Positions 1-8,483 of a stretch of DNA of 64,000 nucleotides are shown in pieces. The stretch is taken from contig NZ_QBUK01000001.1 in NCBI RefSeq assembly GCF_003058265.1, forward strand, positions 434,001-498,000. Direction: 5' to 3'. This DNA is from Flagellimonas amoyensis. Its GTDB lineage: Bacteria; Bacteroidota; Bacteroidia; Flavobacteriales; Flavobacteriaceae. Position numbers and translations under genes: made by a program. The stretch's first letter is position 1; every line of letters begins with the position of its first letter. The notes under the pieces are model-generated. The model was not told the DNA's origin and searched no databases. It saw only the letters and a program-made list of their open reading frames with translations.

Positions 1-786
1 ATTGTTGATGACCTCTTCGGTAAGATTCATTACTTCTTGATGACTATCACCCTTTGAAGCAAGGACATAGGCCAAAATACCTTGGGCGACAGATTTGTCG
101 ACCTGGCTCTTTGATCCCCTGGCAAAACCATCCAATAAAGAGATGGCGTCATCTAGGTCTTTCTCCATCAATGCGTAGATTTCCGAAGTGGTCACCTTTG
201 GACCATTAAGGTCTGCTGGATCATCATAAAGAGGTAATATTTCGGCAGAAGGATCATAGGAATTGGCAAAATATTGGGTAAGATAGAAATAAGAATGTGC
301 ACGGATGGCCTTGGCCTGCCCCATTAGGTATTTGTTCTCTTCCAGTTCAGGGACAAAATCATTTCCCCCCAGCGCATCAATGACCAAATTTGCTGACCGA
401 ACGATGCGATAATAGTATCTCCAAACAATGTAGTTTCTGGTTCTTGTATAATCGGTTGTGGCTTGAAATTCGGTAATATCTGCCCTGTACCAACCGTAAG
501 TGCTTACAGATAGGGCCATATCACCTGAAAGGAAATCAGAATAGATGTCATATCCCTTATGTCCAAAATCATCATGACCTGTGGTACCGCCGCTACCTAC
601 TTCGAACATTGTTGAATATATGCCAGAGATGGTTCCTTCAATTACGGCTGGGTTCACAGAGGCCGCTTCACCAACTTGTTCCTGCGTCAGGAATTCGGAT
701 GGGGTTTCTTCCAAATAATCTTTGCCACATCCCACTAAAAGCATTAGAGGGATCGCAATTGCTAGTTTTACATGTATACTTTTCAT
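1..786 (-). CDS. SusD/RagB family nutrient-binding lipoprotein (3' end outside window)
   Basis: This gene runs off the left edge; 262 codons are visible from the ATG at 784-786 without a stop. The protein begins with a hydrophobic signal and a lipobox ending LLVGC (Cys20), followed by KDYLEETP and a helical, Tyr/Trp-rich N-terminal half (WRYYYRIVRSANLV, AKAIRAHSYFYL) that is typical of SusD. SusD proteins sit on the cell surface and, as a lid on the SusC barrel, capture glycan or peptide ligands. The start lies 9 bases after the susC stop, so both are one transcript. The ligand cannot be told from this part. Sure of the family. Confidence 0.93.
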   Translation of the reverse strand, partial: MKSIHVKLAIAIPLMLLVGCGKDYLEETPSEFLTQEQVGEAASVNPAVIEGTISGIYSTMFEVGSGGTTGHDDFGHKGYDIYSDFLSGDMALSVSTYGWYRADITEFQATTDYTRTRNYIVWRYYYRIVRSANLVIDALGGNDFVPELEENKYLMGQAKAIRAHSYFYLTQYFANSYDPSAEILPLYDDPADLNGPKVTTSEIYALMEKDLDDAISLLDGFARGSKSQVDKSVAQGILAYVLASKGDSHQEVMNLTEEVINN

Positions 787-795
787 AACTTTTTT

Positions 796-3700
796 CTAAA
801 ATTTAACTCTTACACCCATGGTCACTGTTGTCAAAGGAGCATAAATCTGCCTTCCGGAACTACCATTCTCACGGATTGACGGATTGTAACCTGTCCTAGC
901 TGTCTTGATGGCCAAATTGTCCCCAGACAACCATATGTTCACATTTTTTAAACCCATTCCGGAAATTTGCTTTTGAGGCAAAGTATATCCAATCTTGGCA
1001 TTATTGAAGGTCAAGTAATCAGTGCTGATTAACCATCTGGTCGAAGCTACCCTTTGATCTTGGCCAGTGGCATCATCAAGTCTTGGGACATCCGTAACAT
1101 CGCCAGGGTTCTGCCATCTTTGGGAAATATCCTTGTGAAAGTTGGTCGAAGCGGCACCGAAGTTGTCACTCATCAACTCAGAATATTGGTTGTCCATGGC
1201 CCATCCTCCCAAGCTATAGGTGAATTGGGCAGATACGTCAAAATTTTTGATCTGGGCAGCCAATCTAAACGCACCCATCAGATCGGGAATGCCGGATTTT
1301 CCGATATATTTTTGGGTCGCATTGGCATATGTTTCCGTAGTCTGTTTGGCCACGGTGGCATCAGGATTCTCATCAAGATAGGCTACCATATCGGTTATCC
1401 CCTCTTCACCATCATCCAAAGTGCCATTGCCATTGGTGTCATTGAAGTACTGGTAATACATCCCAACACCGTTATCTGGGTTTACCCCGGCCCATTCCCT
1501 TATATAAAAGTCATAGATGGAACTTCCTTTGGAATATCCATAAGGGGCAGAAGAGGTATCTAAAATTCTTGGTTCACCAGTAGAAGGTTCTATGGGCATG
1601 GTCAAAATCTCATTATTGATGTGGGTACCATTGAACGACAAGTCCAGTTTAAAGTTTTCTTTGTTGAAAATATGCCCAGTCAGGTCAAACTCGATTCCTT
1701 GGTTGAGCAATTCTCCATCATTTACGGTAATGATGGCAATGCCCTGCGAAGGACCAACCCGTCTTGAGAAAATCAGATTGTCCGTTTTCTTGCTGTACAG
1801 ATCAACCAAAGCATCCAAATACTTCCCAAGGCCGAACTCAACACCGGTCTGGAACATTTTTGAGGTTTCCCAAGTAAGATCTGGGTTTCCATTGTCCCTA
1901 ATGGAAAGGGAAATCTGATCATTTAGGTTGTTTATGTTGTAAGAGTCGTAGGCTACATAGTAATCATCGTCAACAGCTTGATCACCGGTCAGACCATAAG
2001 AAGCCTTGATTTTTAAAAAATCGAAGACATTACTGTTGGCCATAAAGTCTTCATTGGAAATGACCCAGGCAGCGCCAACAGAACCGAAAGTGCCCCATTT
2101 TTCGTTGATGAACCTAGACGAGCCATCCCTACGAACGGATGCGGTCAAGAAATATCTTTTGCCATAATCATAGTTGATCTGTCCGAAATATGATTCGATG
2201 GAATATCCTTCCGAGAATCCTGATGGCGGTCCTTGTGAAACAACAAAGTTGTTCAGCTCATATATTTTAGGGTGGACGGCCAATCTTTTGGAAGCGGCAT
2301 CTTCTGACATCTCATACTGATTGTTCTCATGGGCTATGAGGGCCTCAAAGGACTGGTTGCCAAATTCTGTACGATACCGGAGAAGTTTCAAAAAATTCAG
2401 TGTCAAGAAATTTCTATCCCGTTGAAATAAACTTCCGCCTGTAGAAATACCAGCCCCATAGAATGGATTTCTGAAGGTCTTGAAACGCTCTGTAGCGAAC
2501 TGGGCACCAAAACGTGTTTCAAAAGTAAGTCCTTTTGCCAGGTTGAAATCAATTGAAAAATTTCCGTTTATTTCATGTCTATTGGTTCCCACATAATCAT
2601 AAAGAGCTGATGCAATTGGGTTCAACTGATCGGAATTCGGTCTTGATCTGTACCCAGAGGATGTGCCATAATCGTACTGGTATCCACCAAAAATAGGGTC
2701 TACCACCAACTGAGCATTTTCATCCCTTAAAAAAACAGGGAATATAGGCGCCATTTTATCCGAAAACTCAAACAAGTTCTCTGCGCCATTGGTTTGTCCA
2801 TTGTTTACACTCTTGGAATATGCGTATCCGGCATTTACACCTACATTTAACCATTTCTTCACTTGAGAATCCGCATTCAATCTTGCAGTATACCTTTTGT
2901 AACCAGTATTGAGGGCATATCCATTATCATCAAGGTAGCCTATGGAAGTGAAGTACTTGCTATTTTCATTTCCACCGCCCATCCTAAGACTGGTTTCGGT
3001 CCTTATGGCAGAGCCAAAGGCAAGGTCCTCATATCTTTCTGGGGTATACTTTCTGGAAACACCGGCTCTGACAGTTCTTGTCACAGGGTCAATTAGTTCA
3101 CCTCCGTCCGCAACATTCCACATGTTATAACCTGGATGCACATAGTTGGCCGTGAATAAACTTGCATTTGCAACGGCCACAGGGTCTGCTTCTCCGTCAA
3201 TTGCAGCCCTATTATAGATGCCTTCCCATACATAACCAATGTATTCTTCGGGGGAAGTAATGACATTGTACCTTGGTATCAATTGCATATTAACCCCCGA
3301 CTTTACATCCACTTCAACAAAAGATTCACTTGCAGAACCTGTTTTTGTGGTGATCAGGATCACTCCGTTCGCTCCCCGAGAACCATAGATAGCGGTTGCT
3401 GTGGCATCCTTGAGCACAGTGGTGCTTTGGATGTCGGCAGGGTTGATGGAATTAATACTTCCTGAAAAGGGTACCCCGTCAACAACATATAGAGGGTCTC
3501 TGTTGCCATTGACAGAACCATATCCCCGAATCCTAATGGTGGAAGAGGTTCCTGGCTGACCAGACTGGTTGATCACTGTTACACCGGCAACCTCACCTGC
3601 TAGTGCTTGAGACACATTGGAAAATGACTTTACCTCCAAAGCCGAGGCTTTAACAACGGAAGCCGTACCTGCAAAAGCCTGCTTGGTTGTGGTGCCATAA

Positions 3701-4026
3701 CCGACCACTACAACTTCTTCCAATGCTTGTGCATCTATTTCCATTTGTACGTTTATTGTGTTTGAGACGCCAACAGTCCTTTCAACTGTCTTTTGTCCCA
3801 GATAACTAAAGCGGAGTACTTGTCCGGCACTGACTGAAACAACATACTCGCCATCAAAACCGGTCTGTGTGCCATTTGTGGTCCCGACCACTATGATCGA
3901 AACGCCGGGAAGGGGCAAGCCACCCTCATCAGTGACTTTACCTGAAACATTCTTTTCCTGAGCATGTGCTGTTGTGAAAACACAAATGAGCAGCACAAGC
4001 ACCATCCAATAATTTTTAGATTTCAT
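796..4026 (-). CDS. SusC/RagA family TonB-dependent outer-membrane transporter
   Basis: TonB-dependent importer of 1076 residues, the usual SusC size. It has a signal peptide (MKSKNYWMVLVLL, cleavage near TAHA-Q at residue 22), a carboxypeptidase-regulatory-like domain (about 25-110, VSGKVTDEGGLPLPGVSI), a plug domain (VVVGYGTTTKQ, then RIRGYGSVNG and DPLYVVDGVP) and a long beta-barrel ending in Phe (VTMGVRVKF). The same frame stays open upstream to an ATG at 4245, but I chose 4026 because only this gives a signal peptide; the extra 73 residues look unlike coding sequence. It pairs with the SusD gene downstream. No neighbouring enzyme in the window reveals the substrate. Confidence 0.95.
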   Translation of the reverse strand: MKSKNYWMVLVLLICVFTTAHAQEKNVSGKVTDEGGLPLPGVSIIVVGTTNGTQTGFDGEYVVSVSAGQVLRFSYLGQKTVERTVGVSNTINVQMEIDAQALEEVVVVGYGTTTKQAFAGTASVVKASALEVKSFSNVSQALAGEVAGVTVINQSGQPGTSSTIRIRGYGSVNGNRDPLYVVDGVPFSGSINSINPADIQSTTVLKDATATAIYGSRGANGVILITTKTGSASESFVEVDVKSGVNMQLIPRYNVITSPEEYIGYVWEGIYNRAAIDGEADPVAVANASLFTANYVHPGYNMWNVADGGELIDPVTRTVRAGVSRKYTPERYEDLAFGSAIRTETSLRMGGGNENSKYFTSIGYLDDNGYALNTGYKRYTARLNADSQVKKWLNVGVNAGYAYSKSVNNGQTNGAENLFEFSDKMAPIFPVFLRDENAQLVVDPIFGGYQYDYGTSSGYRSRPNSDQLNPIASALYDYVGTNRHEINGNFSIDFNLAKGLTFETRFGAQFATERFKTFRNPFYGAGISTGGSLFQRDRNFLTLNFLKLLRYRTEFGNQSFEALIAHENNQYEMSEDAASKRLAVHPKIYELNNFVVSQGPPSGFSEGYSIESYFGQINYDYGKRYFLTASVRRDGSSRFINEKWGTFGSVGAAWVISNEDFMANSNVFDFLKIKASYGLTGDQAVDDDYYVAYDSYNINNLNDQISLSIRDNGNPDLTWETSKMFQTGVEFGLGKYLDALVDLYSKKTDNLIFSRRVGPSQGIAIITVNDGELLNQGIEFDLTGHIFNKENFKLDLSFNGTHINNEILTMPIEPSTGEPRILDTSSAPYGYSKGSSIYDFYIREWAGVNPDNGVGMYYQYFNDTNGNGTLDDGEEGITDMVAYLDENPDATVAKQTTETYANATQKYIGKSGIPDLMGAFRLAAQIKNFDVSAQFTYSLGGWAMDNQYSELMSDNFGAASTNFHKDISQRWQNPGDVTDVPRLDDATGQDQRVASTRWLISTDYLTFNNAKIGYTLPQKQISGMGLKNVNIWLSGDNLAIKTARTGYNPSIRENGSSGRQIYAPLTTVTMGVRVKF

Positions 4027-4505
4027 AGAGAGTATTTTAAAGTTAGTTAGTGCAATCAAGCAAGGCAGGAGATAAAATCTTTTGTAGGCTAATTCAAAAA
4101 ATCTTCCAACAATGAAAACTAAGTTTAGGGAAGAGTAAGTTTCAGAGCTCCCACCTTGTAGATTGCCGAGCAAAAAAAACAAAAGAATGATTGTTACTTG
4201 TAAAGGCTTAAGAACCTTTACAGATGTGCCGATATAGATTAACACTTATGGCAGTGTTCATCCATAAGGATTTTCATTTTACTTCAAGGTCTGTGAATTG
4301 TTGTAAATGATGGGATCGGCTCTTGACATCCCACTAAAATTCAGAAGCACATTTGCTCCGTAATATCATAGATCTTGACACGGAGAGGAATGTGAAATCC
4401 ATTTTAGGAGGGCCTAAAGATTCAACAATGAAAAGAATGGGTATAAGCAAGGTTGCTAGCTTTGATTTTCATGTATGCCATGATGTCAACTGGAATGTTG
4501 GACAA
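4027..4505. promoter_or_regulatory. Intergenic region between susC and AraC gene, with two inverted repeats
   Basis: No convincing gene lies in these 479 bases. They must hold the susC promoter. Two perfect inverted repeats stand out: TGTAAAGG-N8-CCTTTACA at 4199-4222 and AACACT-N6-AGTGTT at 4241-4258. Both lie 170-235 bases upstream of the susC start and could be regulator sites, for example for the AraC-like protein encoded next door. A weak -7-like TAGTTTTC sits near 4119-4126 (minus strand). Function is inferred only from position and symmetry. Confidence 0.4.
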
Positions 4506-5195
4506 TTATGCTGCCTTTGCTATAAATTCAGTTGGAGTGGTGTTTGTAATTTTCTTGAAAGCCTTATAAAATGACACCCTGTTGTTGAAACCACATTGAT
4601 AGGCAATGTCCGAAATAGATTGGGCCGAACTGTTAAGGCCGGAACATAATTTGTTTTTGGCTTCCGTAATTCTGTAAGTGTTCACATATTCATAGAAACT
4701 CATTTTGAAGTTTTCATTGATCACTTGGGAAGCATGATGTCTGGAAACATCAAGGAATTCAGCAATGTCATCCAATCGAAGTTCGTGCTTTAGATAAGGT
4801 TTTTGGGTATGCATATGATTCTCCAATTTGTTTTTTAGCTCCAACGAGAATGCTTTGGAAAGCCCTGTCTTTTCATATTTAATGTTTTTATGCACCAATG
4901 AAATGGTATGGCGACGTCTATTTTTTATACCTAGACGCACAATAAAAAAATAGAGGAGGAGGATGGAAAGGGATAGAGGGATTAAAAGAGCGTATATAAA
5001 TGAACTATGTGTCTGCTTACTTGTTGGTATCCAACTATAAAAGGTCAAAAAAATATTATAAATAGACAGAAAGGATAAGAGAAAAAAGAGTTTGTTTTTT
5101 AATAACCTTTTCTTCTTTTTAATCAATAAAAAAGATGACATCAGGAACCCAAAAAATAAAATCAACAATACTATATATTCCCAAAAAAACAGCAT
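4506..5195 (-). CDS. Membrane-anchored AraC-family transcriptional regulator
   Basis: Protein of 229 residues. The first 90 residues hold about three hydrophobic segments (near 5-24, 37-54 and 66-86) with Lys/Arg-rich stretches between them (KKKKRLLKNK, KNRRRH). The last 105 residues are an AraC DNA-binding domain: first helix-turn-helix at LDDIAEFLDVSRHHASQVI and the second at SISDIAYQCGFNNRVSFYKAFKK, ending in the usual TPTEF. Related Bacteroidota proteins commonly have a longer, many-pass membrane or sensor part; this one is short. It lies upstream of susC on the same strand with a 479-base gap, so control of susCD is a fair guess but not shown. Confidence 0.85.
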   Translation of the reverse strand: MLFFWEYIVLLILFFGFLMSSFLLIKKKKRLLKNKLFFLLSFLSIYNIFLTFYSWIPTSKQTHSSFIYALLIPLSLSILLLYFFIVRLGIKNRRRHTISLVHKNIKYEKTGLSKAFSLELKNKLENHMHTQKPYLKHELRLDDIAEFLDVSRHHASQVINENFKMSFYEYVNTYRITEAKNKLCSGLNSSAQSISDIAYQCGFNNRVSFYKAFKKITNTTPTEFIAKAA

Positions 5196-5342
5196 GGTAT
5201 CTCTTTTTGGGAAGATTTATTGAGTCAGCCTGTGTCTTCAGGAAGCAAAGTGGGGAAAATAATCGTAATGGGAAGGGTCCAATTGACGGATGAGGGGTTT
5301 GGGTTTACGGATGGATGAAAAATAGGGGTAGATGTTAAAAAA

Positions 5343-6071
5343 TCAGTCTTTAAAAAGACCAATGGTATAATCAAGAAGCTCGCTGTTCCCACTTTCGCCA
5401 TGTCCGGGAACAACGATAGCAGCGTTGGGGTATTTTGATTTGATATCGGAAACCGTTTGGGACCATTCCGCTACGTTGGCATCCCCCAAAAACCCTTTGC
5501 TGGCCCCAATGGATTTTATCAAACAACCCCCGAACATAACATCTTCATAGGGAAAATAGGCAATGATATTGTCCGGAGTGTGCCCTTCACCCACAAAGTC
5601 GAGGAGTACTTTTTTATCTCCCACACCAATTTCGGTAAGGCCCGTAAATCCGTTCTGTGGGCGTTCCCCTTCTTTTTCGGGAAGCAATCCAATCGTCTTT
5701 TGGTGGGCATACGAAGCAATCCCCTTTTCATGAAAGGTGCGCAACCCACCAAGGCAATCATCGTGAAAATGGGTGGCCACAACCGCTTTTACCGAAACAT
5801 GCTGTATCTCCAACCAACCCAAGAGTTCTTTGGAAACCGCATCGTCCACTGGGGTATCCAGTACCACGGCCTCTCCATCATCCAGTACAATCATCCCATT
5901 ACAGGACACTTTTCCGAAACTTTCGGTCTCCAAGTAAGAGATATGGACATAAGTGTGTTCCGAGAGCTGTACAATCTCCAGTGTATCCGTTTTAAGGGTT
6001 ATCTGCCTTTCCTTCTTACCGCACGAAAATAGGATAAGGGCAACTAGCAAGGGAAGCGCCCATTTTTTCAT
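5343..6071 (-). CDS. Subclass B1 type metallo-beta-lactamase lipoprotein
   Basis: Zinc hydrolase of 242 residues with an N-terminal lipoprotein signal (LILFSC, Cys17). All B1 zinc ligands are visible: H101-F-H103-D-D105 (standard H116, H118, D120), H164 in GEGHTPDN (H196), C183 in GGCLIKS (C221) and H224 in PGHG (H263). K186 matches the substrate-binding Lys224. The order and spacing fit B1 beta-lactamases rather than glyoxalase II or RNase Z. Such enzymes hydrolyse penicillins, cephalosporins and often carbapenems in the periplasm, here tethered to a membrane. The ATG overlaps the stop of the GHMP kinase gene (ATGA), so it is translated with the mevalonate genes. Activity on drugs is inferred, not proven. 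Confidence 0.9.
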   Translation of the reverse strand: MKKWALPLLVALILFSCGKKERQITLKTDTLEIVQLSEHTYVHISYLETESFGKVSCNGMIVLDDGEAVVLDTPVDDAVSKELLGWLEIQHVSVKAVVATHFHDDCLGGLRTFHEKGIASYAHQKTIGLLPEKEGERPQNGFTGLTEIGVGDKKVLLDFVGEGHTPDNIIAYFPYEDVMFGGCLIKSIGASKGFLGDANVAEWSQTVSDIKSKYPNAAIVVPGHGESGNSELLDYTIGLFKD

Positions 6072-6979
6072 CGAAGGATCATTTTTGAATAGGGTAGAAT
6101 GGTTTCATACCCTTTTGCCCTGAAATAGTCCAAGGATTTTTCATCGCCCGTAGCCAACACAAAATCTCCGCCCCAGGCTCCAAGGCTTTTGACCACGCCA
6201 AAATAATCGGGAAAAAGGAGTTGTTTCACGGGGGGGATTCCCAAAACTTCGGACAGTAGAATCTCGTGCTCCTCTAGCAATAGCTCAAAATCGGTCAAGG
6301 TGGGGGCCAAGATCATCTTTTGGGTGATATGGGTGATTTTTCGGAGTAAGGCTTCCTTGTCAAACGCCTGTTCCCTATACGCTGCAATGGCCTTTTTACT
6401 ACTCTGTTTTTGGTTGAGGTGTACAAAAAAAAGGGAATCCTTGAAAATAGGATCAAAATCGATTTCCTTCACATCCGGAGTACCTTTTTTCAATTGATAG
6501 GTAATGGGCGAATGGTGCTGGGCGCAGGCAATGTCATACCCGCTGCCGCCAAAGGCGTCCCATAGGAGCTGGTAGGCATCTACCCTTGCCCACTGGGCCA
6601 AATTGTTGATGAGTGTGGACGAAGTGCCCAGTCCCCAAGAACGTGGAAAACTGAGATGGGTCTCCACCGAGAAGCCATCACTGTCCGTCAACAAAAGAGG
6701 GTTTTTTGCATTGGCCTCCAAAAGTAGGGTGGTCAATGTTTGGGAAGTCGCCTCATCGGAAGTGGAAAGTGTGGCAAAATTTTCCAGATCAAATTTTGCG
6801 GTGAACCACACCTTGCTTTGCTCATCAAAACTGGTCCAATCCAAAATTCCCGTAGCGTTGGGCGCTACCTCGAGGGATTGCCCATAACTCGTGGGAATGG
6901 CAAGGCCCAGGGCACCGTCCAAAATGGCATATTCCCCAGAGATTAATAGTTTACCGTTACTGTAAAAGGCTTTTTTCAT
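6068..6979 (-). CDS. GYDIA family GHMP kinase (mevalonate pathway)
   Basis: Small-molecule kinase of 303 residues. It starts with FYSNGKLLISGEYAIL, typical of mevalonate-type GHMP kinases, has the ATP-binding PRSWGLGTSSTLINN loop near residue 112-126 and the GYDIA motif near 148-152 that names this Bacteroidota family. It probably phosphorylates mevalonate or phosphomevalonate on the way to isopentenyl diphosphate. The gene overlaps HMG-CoA reductase by 4 bases upstream (ATGA) and the lactamase by 4 bases downstream, so all three are co-translated. Which phosphorylation step it does cannot be settled from sequence. Confidence 0.9.
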   Translation of the reverse strand: MKKAFYSNGKLLISGEYAILDGALGLAIPTSYGQSLEVAPNATGILDWTSFDEQSKVWFTAKFDLENFATLSTSDEATSQTLTTLLLEANAKNPLLLTDSDGFSVETHLSFPRSWGLGTSSTLINNLAQWARVDAYQLLWDAFGGSGYDIACAQHHSPITYQLKKGTPDVKEIDFDPIFKDSLFFVHLNQKQSSKKAIAAYREQAFDKEALLRKITHITQKMILAPTLTDFELLLEEHEILLSEVLGIPPVKQLLFPDYFGVVKSLGAWGGDFVLATGDEKSLDYFRAKGYETILPYSKMILR

Positions 6980-8295
6980 TTTTGTGATTGGATTTTCTCC
7001 AGTGCCTCCTTGACCGAGGCATTCGTTACCGTATGGTTCTTGAAATATTCCACAAGTTGCTGCTTTTCATTTTCCGAAGCCCCCATCTGGTTGAGTATGT
7101 TGAGCAGGTGCATCTTCATGTGTCCTTTTTGGATGCCCGTGGTCACCAAAGAGCGTACCGCAGCAAAATTCTGGGCCAGTCCCGCCACGGCCACGATCCG
7201 CATCAATTCCTTTGCTGAAGGTTTTTGAAGGATCTCCAGGGCCAATTTGACCAAAGGATGCAGCGAGGTCAAACCACCTACCGTTCCCAGTGCGAGGGGC
7301 ACTTCGATCCAAAACTTGAAAATCCCATCTTCGATTTTGGCATGCGTCAAACTGGAATAGCGGCCTTCCTTCGCGGCATAGGCATGCACCCCGGCTTCCA
7401 CGGCCCTAAAATCGTTCCCCGTTGCCAGCACCACGGCGTCAATACCGTTCATGATGCCCTTGTTGTGCGTAACGGCACGATAGGGTTCCACTTTGGCAAT
7501 GTTCACAGCTCGTAGGAACTTTAGTGCAAACTCCTCTGCCTGCATGTCTTTGGTTTCCAATTGGGCAATCGGGCAACTCACTTCTGCCTTTACCAAACAA
7601 TGGGGCACATAATTGGAAAGGATGCTCATCACCACCTCGATGTTCTTTTCTTCTTCCGAAAAAGCCGCATGCAACTTGGCCTTTTCCTTCAAGGTTTGGG
7701 CAAATTGTTCCAAACAGGAGTTGATAAAGTTGGCCCCCATGGCATCCAAGGTCTCAAAAGTGCAGTGCAGTTGATAATATCCCTCTATTTTATCGCTGAG
7801 ATCACGAAGTTCAATATGTTTGATGCCTCCGCCCCGTTTTTCCATGTTCTGGGTGATGGCGGAAACGCTTTGCAGCAGTTCTGGTTTCAGTGTTGCAAAA
7901 AAACGGGTCAGCTTTTTGGAATCACCTTTATAGATGAAATGGACCTGCCCCACTTTTTCCGTGCCCAAGATCTCTGTTTTGAAACCGCCTTTGTCCAACC
8001 AAAATTTGGCAGCTTTGCTCGCGGCGGCCACGACCGAACTTTCCTCAATGGTCATGGGAATGGCATACAGCTCCCCATCGATCAAAAAGTTGGGGGCCAC
8101 GGCAAAGGGCAGGTAATAGTTGGAAAGCGTGTTCTCTATAAATTCATCATGCAGCTTTTGCACTTGGGGATCCGTGTTCCAATAACGCTCCAACAGTTGT
8201 TTGGAGGTCTCGGGGTCTTCCGTACAATTTTGGGCGATCCAATCTATTTTTTCCGCTTTGGAAAGTTTAGAAAATCCTTCAACGGGAGTTTTCAT
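6976..8295 (-). CDS. Hydroxymethylglutaryl-CoA reductase, class II type
   Basis: Enzyme of 439 residues interconverting HMG-CoA and mevalonate, the first committed step of the mevalonate route. Class II motifs are clear: HNKGIMNGIDAV, ATGNDFRAVEAG (catalytic Asp), GTVGGLTSLHP (nucleotide-binding region) and a C-terminal GHMKMHL with the catalytic His. I place the start at 8295 (MKTPVEGFSKL) rather than 8328, because a perfect -7 promoter element (8316-8323) lies between the two ATGs and the 11 extra residues are not conserved-looking. First gene of the operon with the GHMP kinase and the metallo-beta-lactamase. Confidence 0.94.
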   Translation of the reverse strand: MKTPVEGFSKLSKAEKIDWIAQNCTEDPETSKQLLERYWNTDPQVQKLHDEFIENTLSNYYLPFAVAPNFLIDGELYAIPMTIEESSVVAAASKAAKFWLDKGGFKTEILGTEKVGQVHFIYKGDSKKLTRFFATLKPELLQSVSAITQNMEKRGGGIKHIELRDLSDKIEGYYQLHCTFETLDAMGANFINSCLEQFAQTLKEKAKLHAAFSEEEKNIEVVMSILSNYVPHCLVKAEVSCPIAQLETKDMQAEEFALKFLRAVNIAKVEPYRAVTHNKGIMNGIDAVVLATGNDFRAVEAGVHAYAAKEGRYSSLTHAKIEDGIFKFWIEVPLALGTVGGLTSLHPLVKLALEILQKPSAKELMRIVAVAGLAQNFAAVRSLVTTGIQKGHMKMHLLNILNQMGASENEKQQLVEYFKNHTVTNASVKEALEKIQSQK

Positions 8296-8315
8296 ATGTG
8301 TTCGGTTAAAGGAAC

Positions 8316-8323
8316 CAAATATA
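8316..8323 (-). promoter_or_regulatory. Candidate -7 element of the HMG-CoA reductase operon
   Basis: TATATTTG on the minus strand matches the Bacteroidota -7 consensus TAnnTTTG exactly. Transcription would start about 15 bases before the ATG at 8295. No TTG is seen at the best -33 spacing, so this is only half a promoter by eye. Confidence 0.45.
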
Positions 8324-8405
8324 AGCATACAATCTTTGATTGAGCTTGATGGGATACTTGCGTTCGGTTTCCACGGTGCTTTGTGTGTTCCAAAAACACT
8401 TGCTT

Positions 8406-8421
8406 TGTTGCATTTGCAACA
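8406..8421. promoter_or_regulatory. Perfect inverted repeat in divergent promoter region
   Basis: TGTTGCA-TT-TGCAACA, a 7-base perfect inverted repeat, lies between the divergent HMG-CoA reductase and DPP IV genes (start 8484). Size and symmetry suit a dimeric regulator site. No regulator is encoded beside it. Confidence 0.3.
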
Positions 8422-8483
8422 GTAAAGTTTATTATTCCGATAAATATTAGTAAACTTGGGAGTTTTTAATCAATTCTTGCCAC

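Noticed and set aside
4027..4245. N-terminal extension of SusC (73 residues)
   Set aside because: It would bury the signal peptide inside the protein, and the region is AT-rich regulatory DNA.
4353..4574. 73-codon plus-strand frame in the susC upstream region
   Set aside because: It overlaps the AraC DNA-binding domain in antisense and shows no recognisable feature or promoter.
5343..6071. Glyoxalase II or RNase Z reading of the metallo-beta-lactamase
   Set aside because: The Cys ligand in GGCLIKS and the HFHDD motif are specific to B1 lactamases; glyoxalase II has HxHxDH and no Cys ligand.
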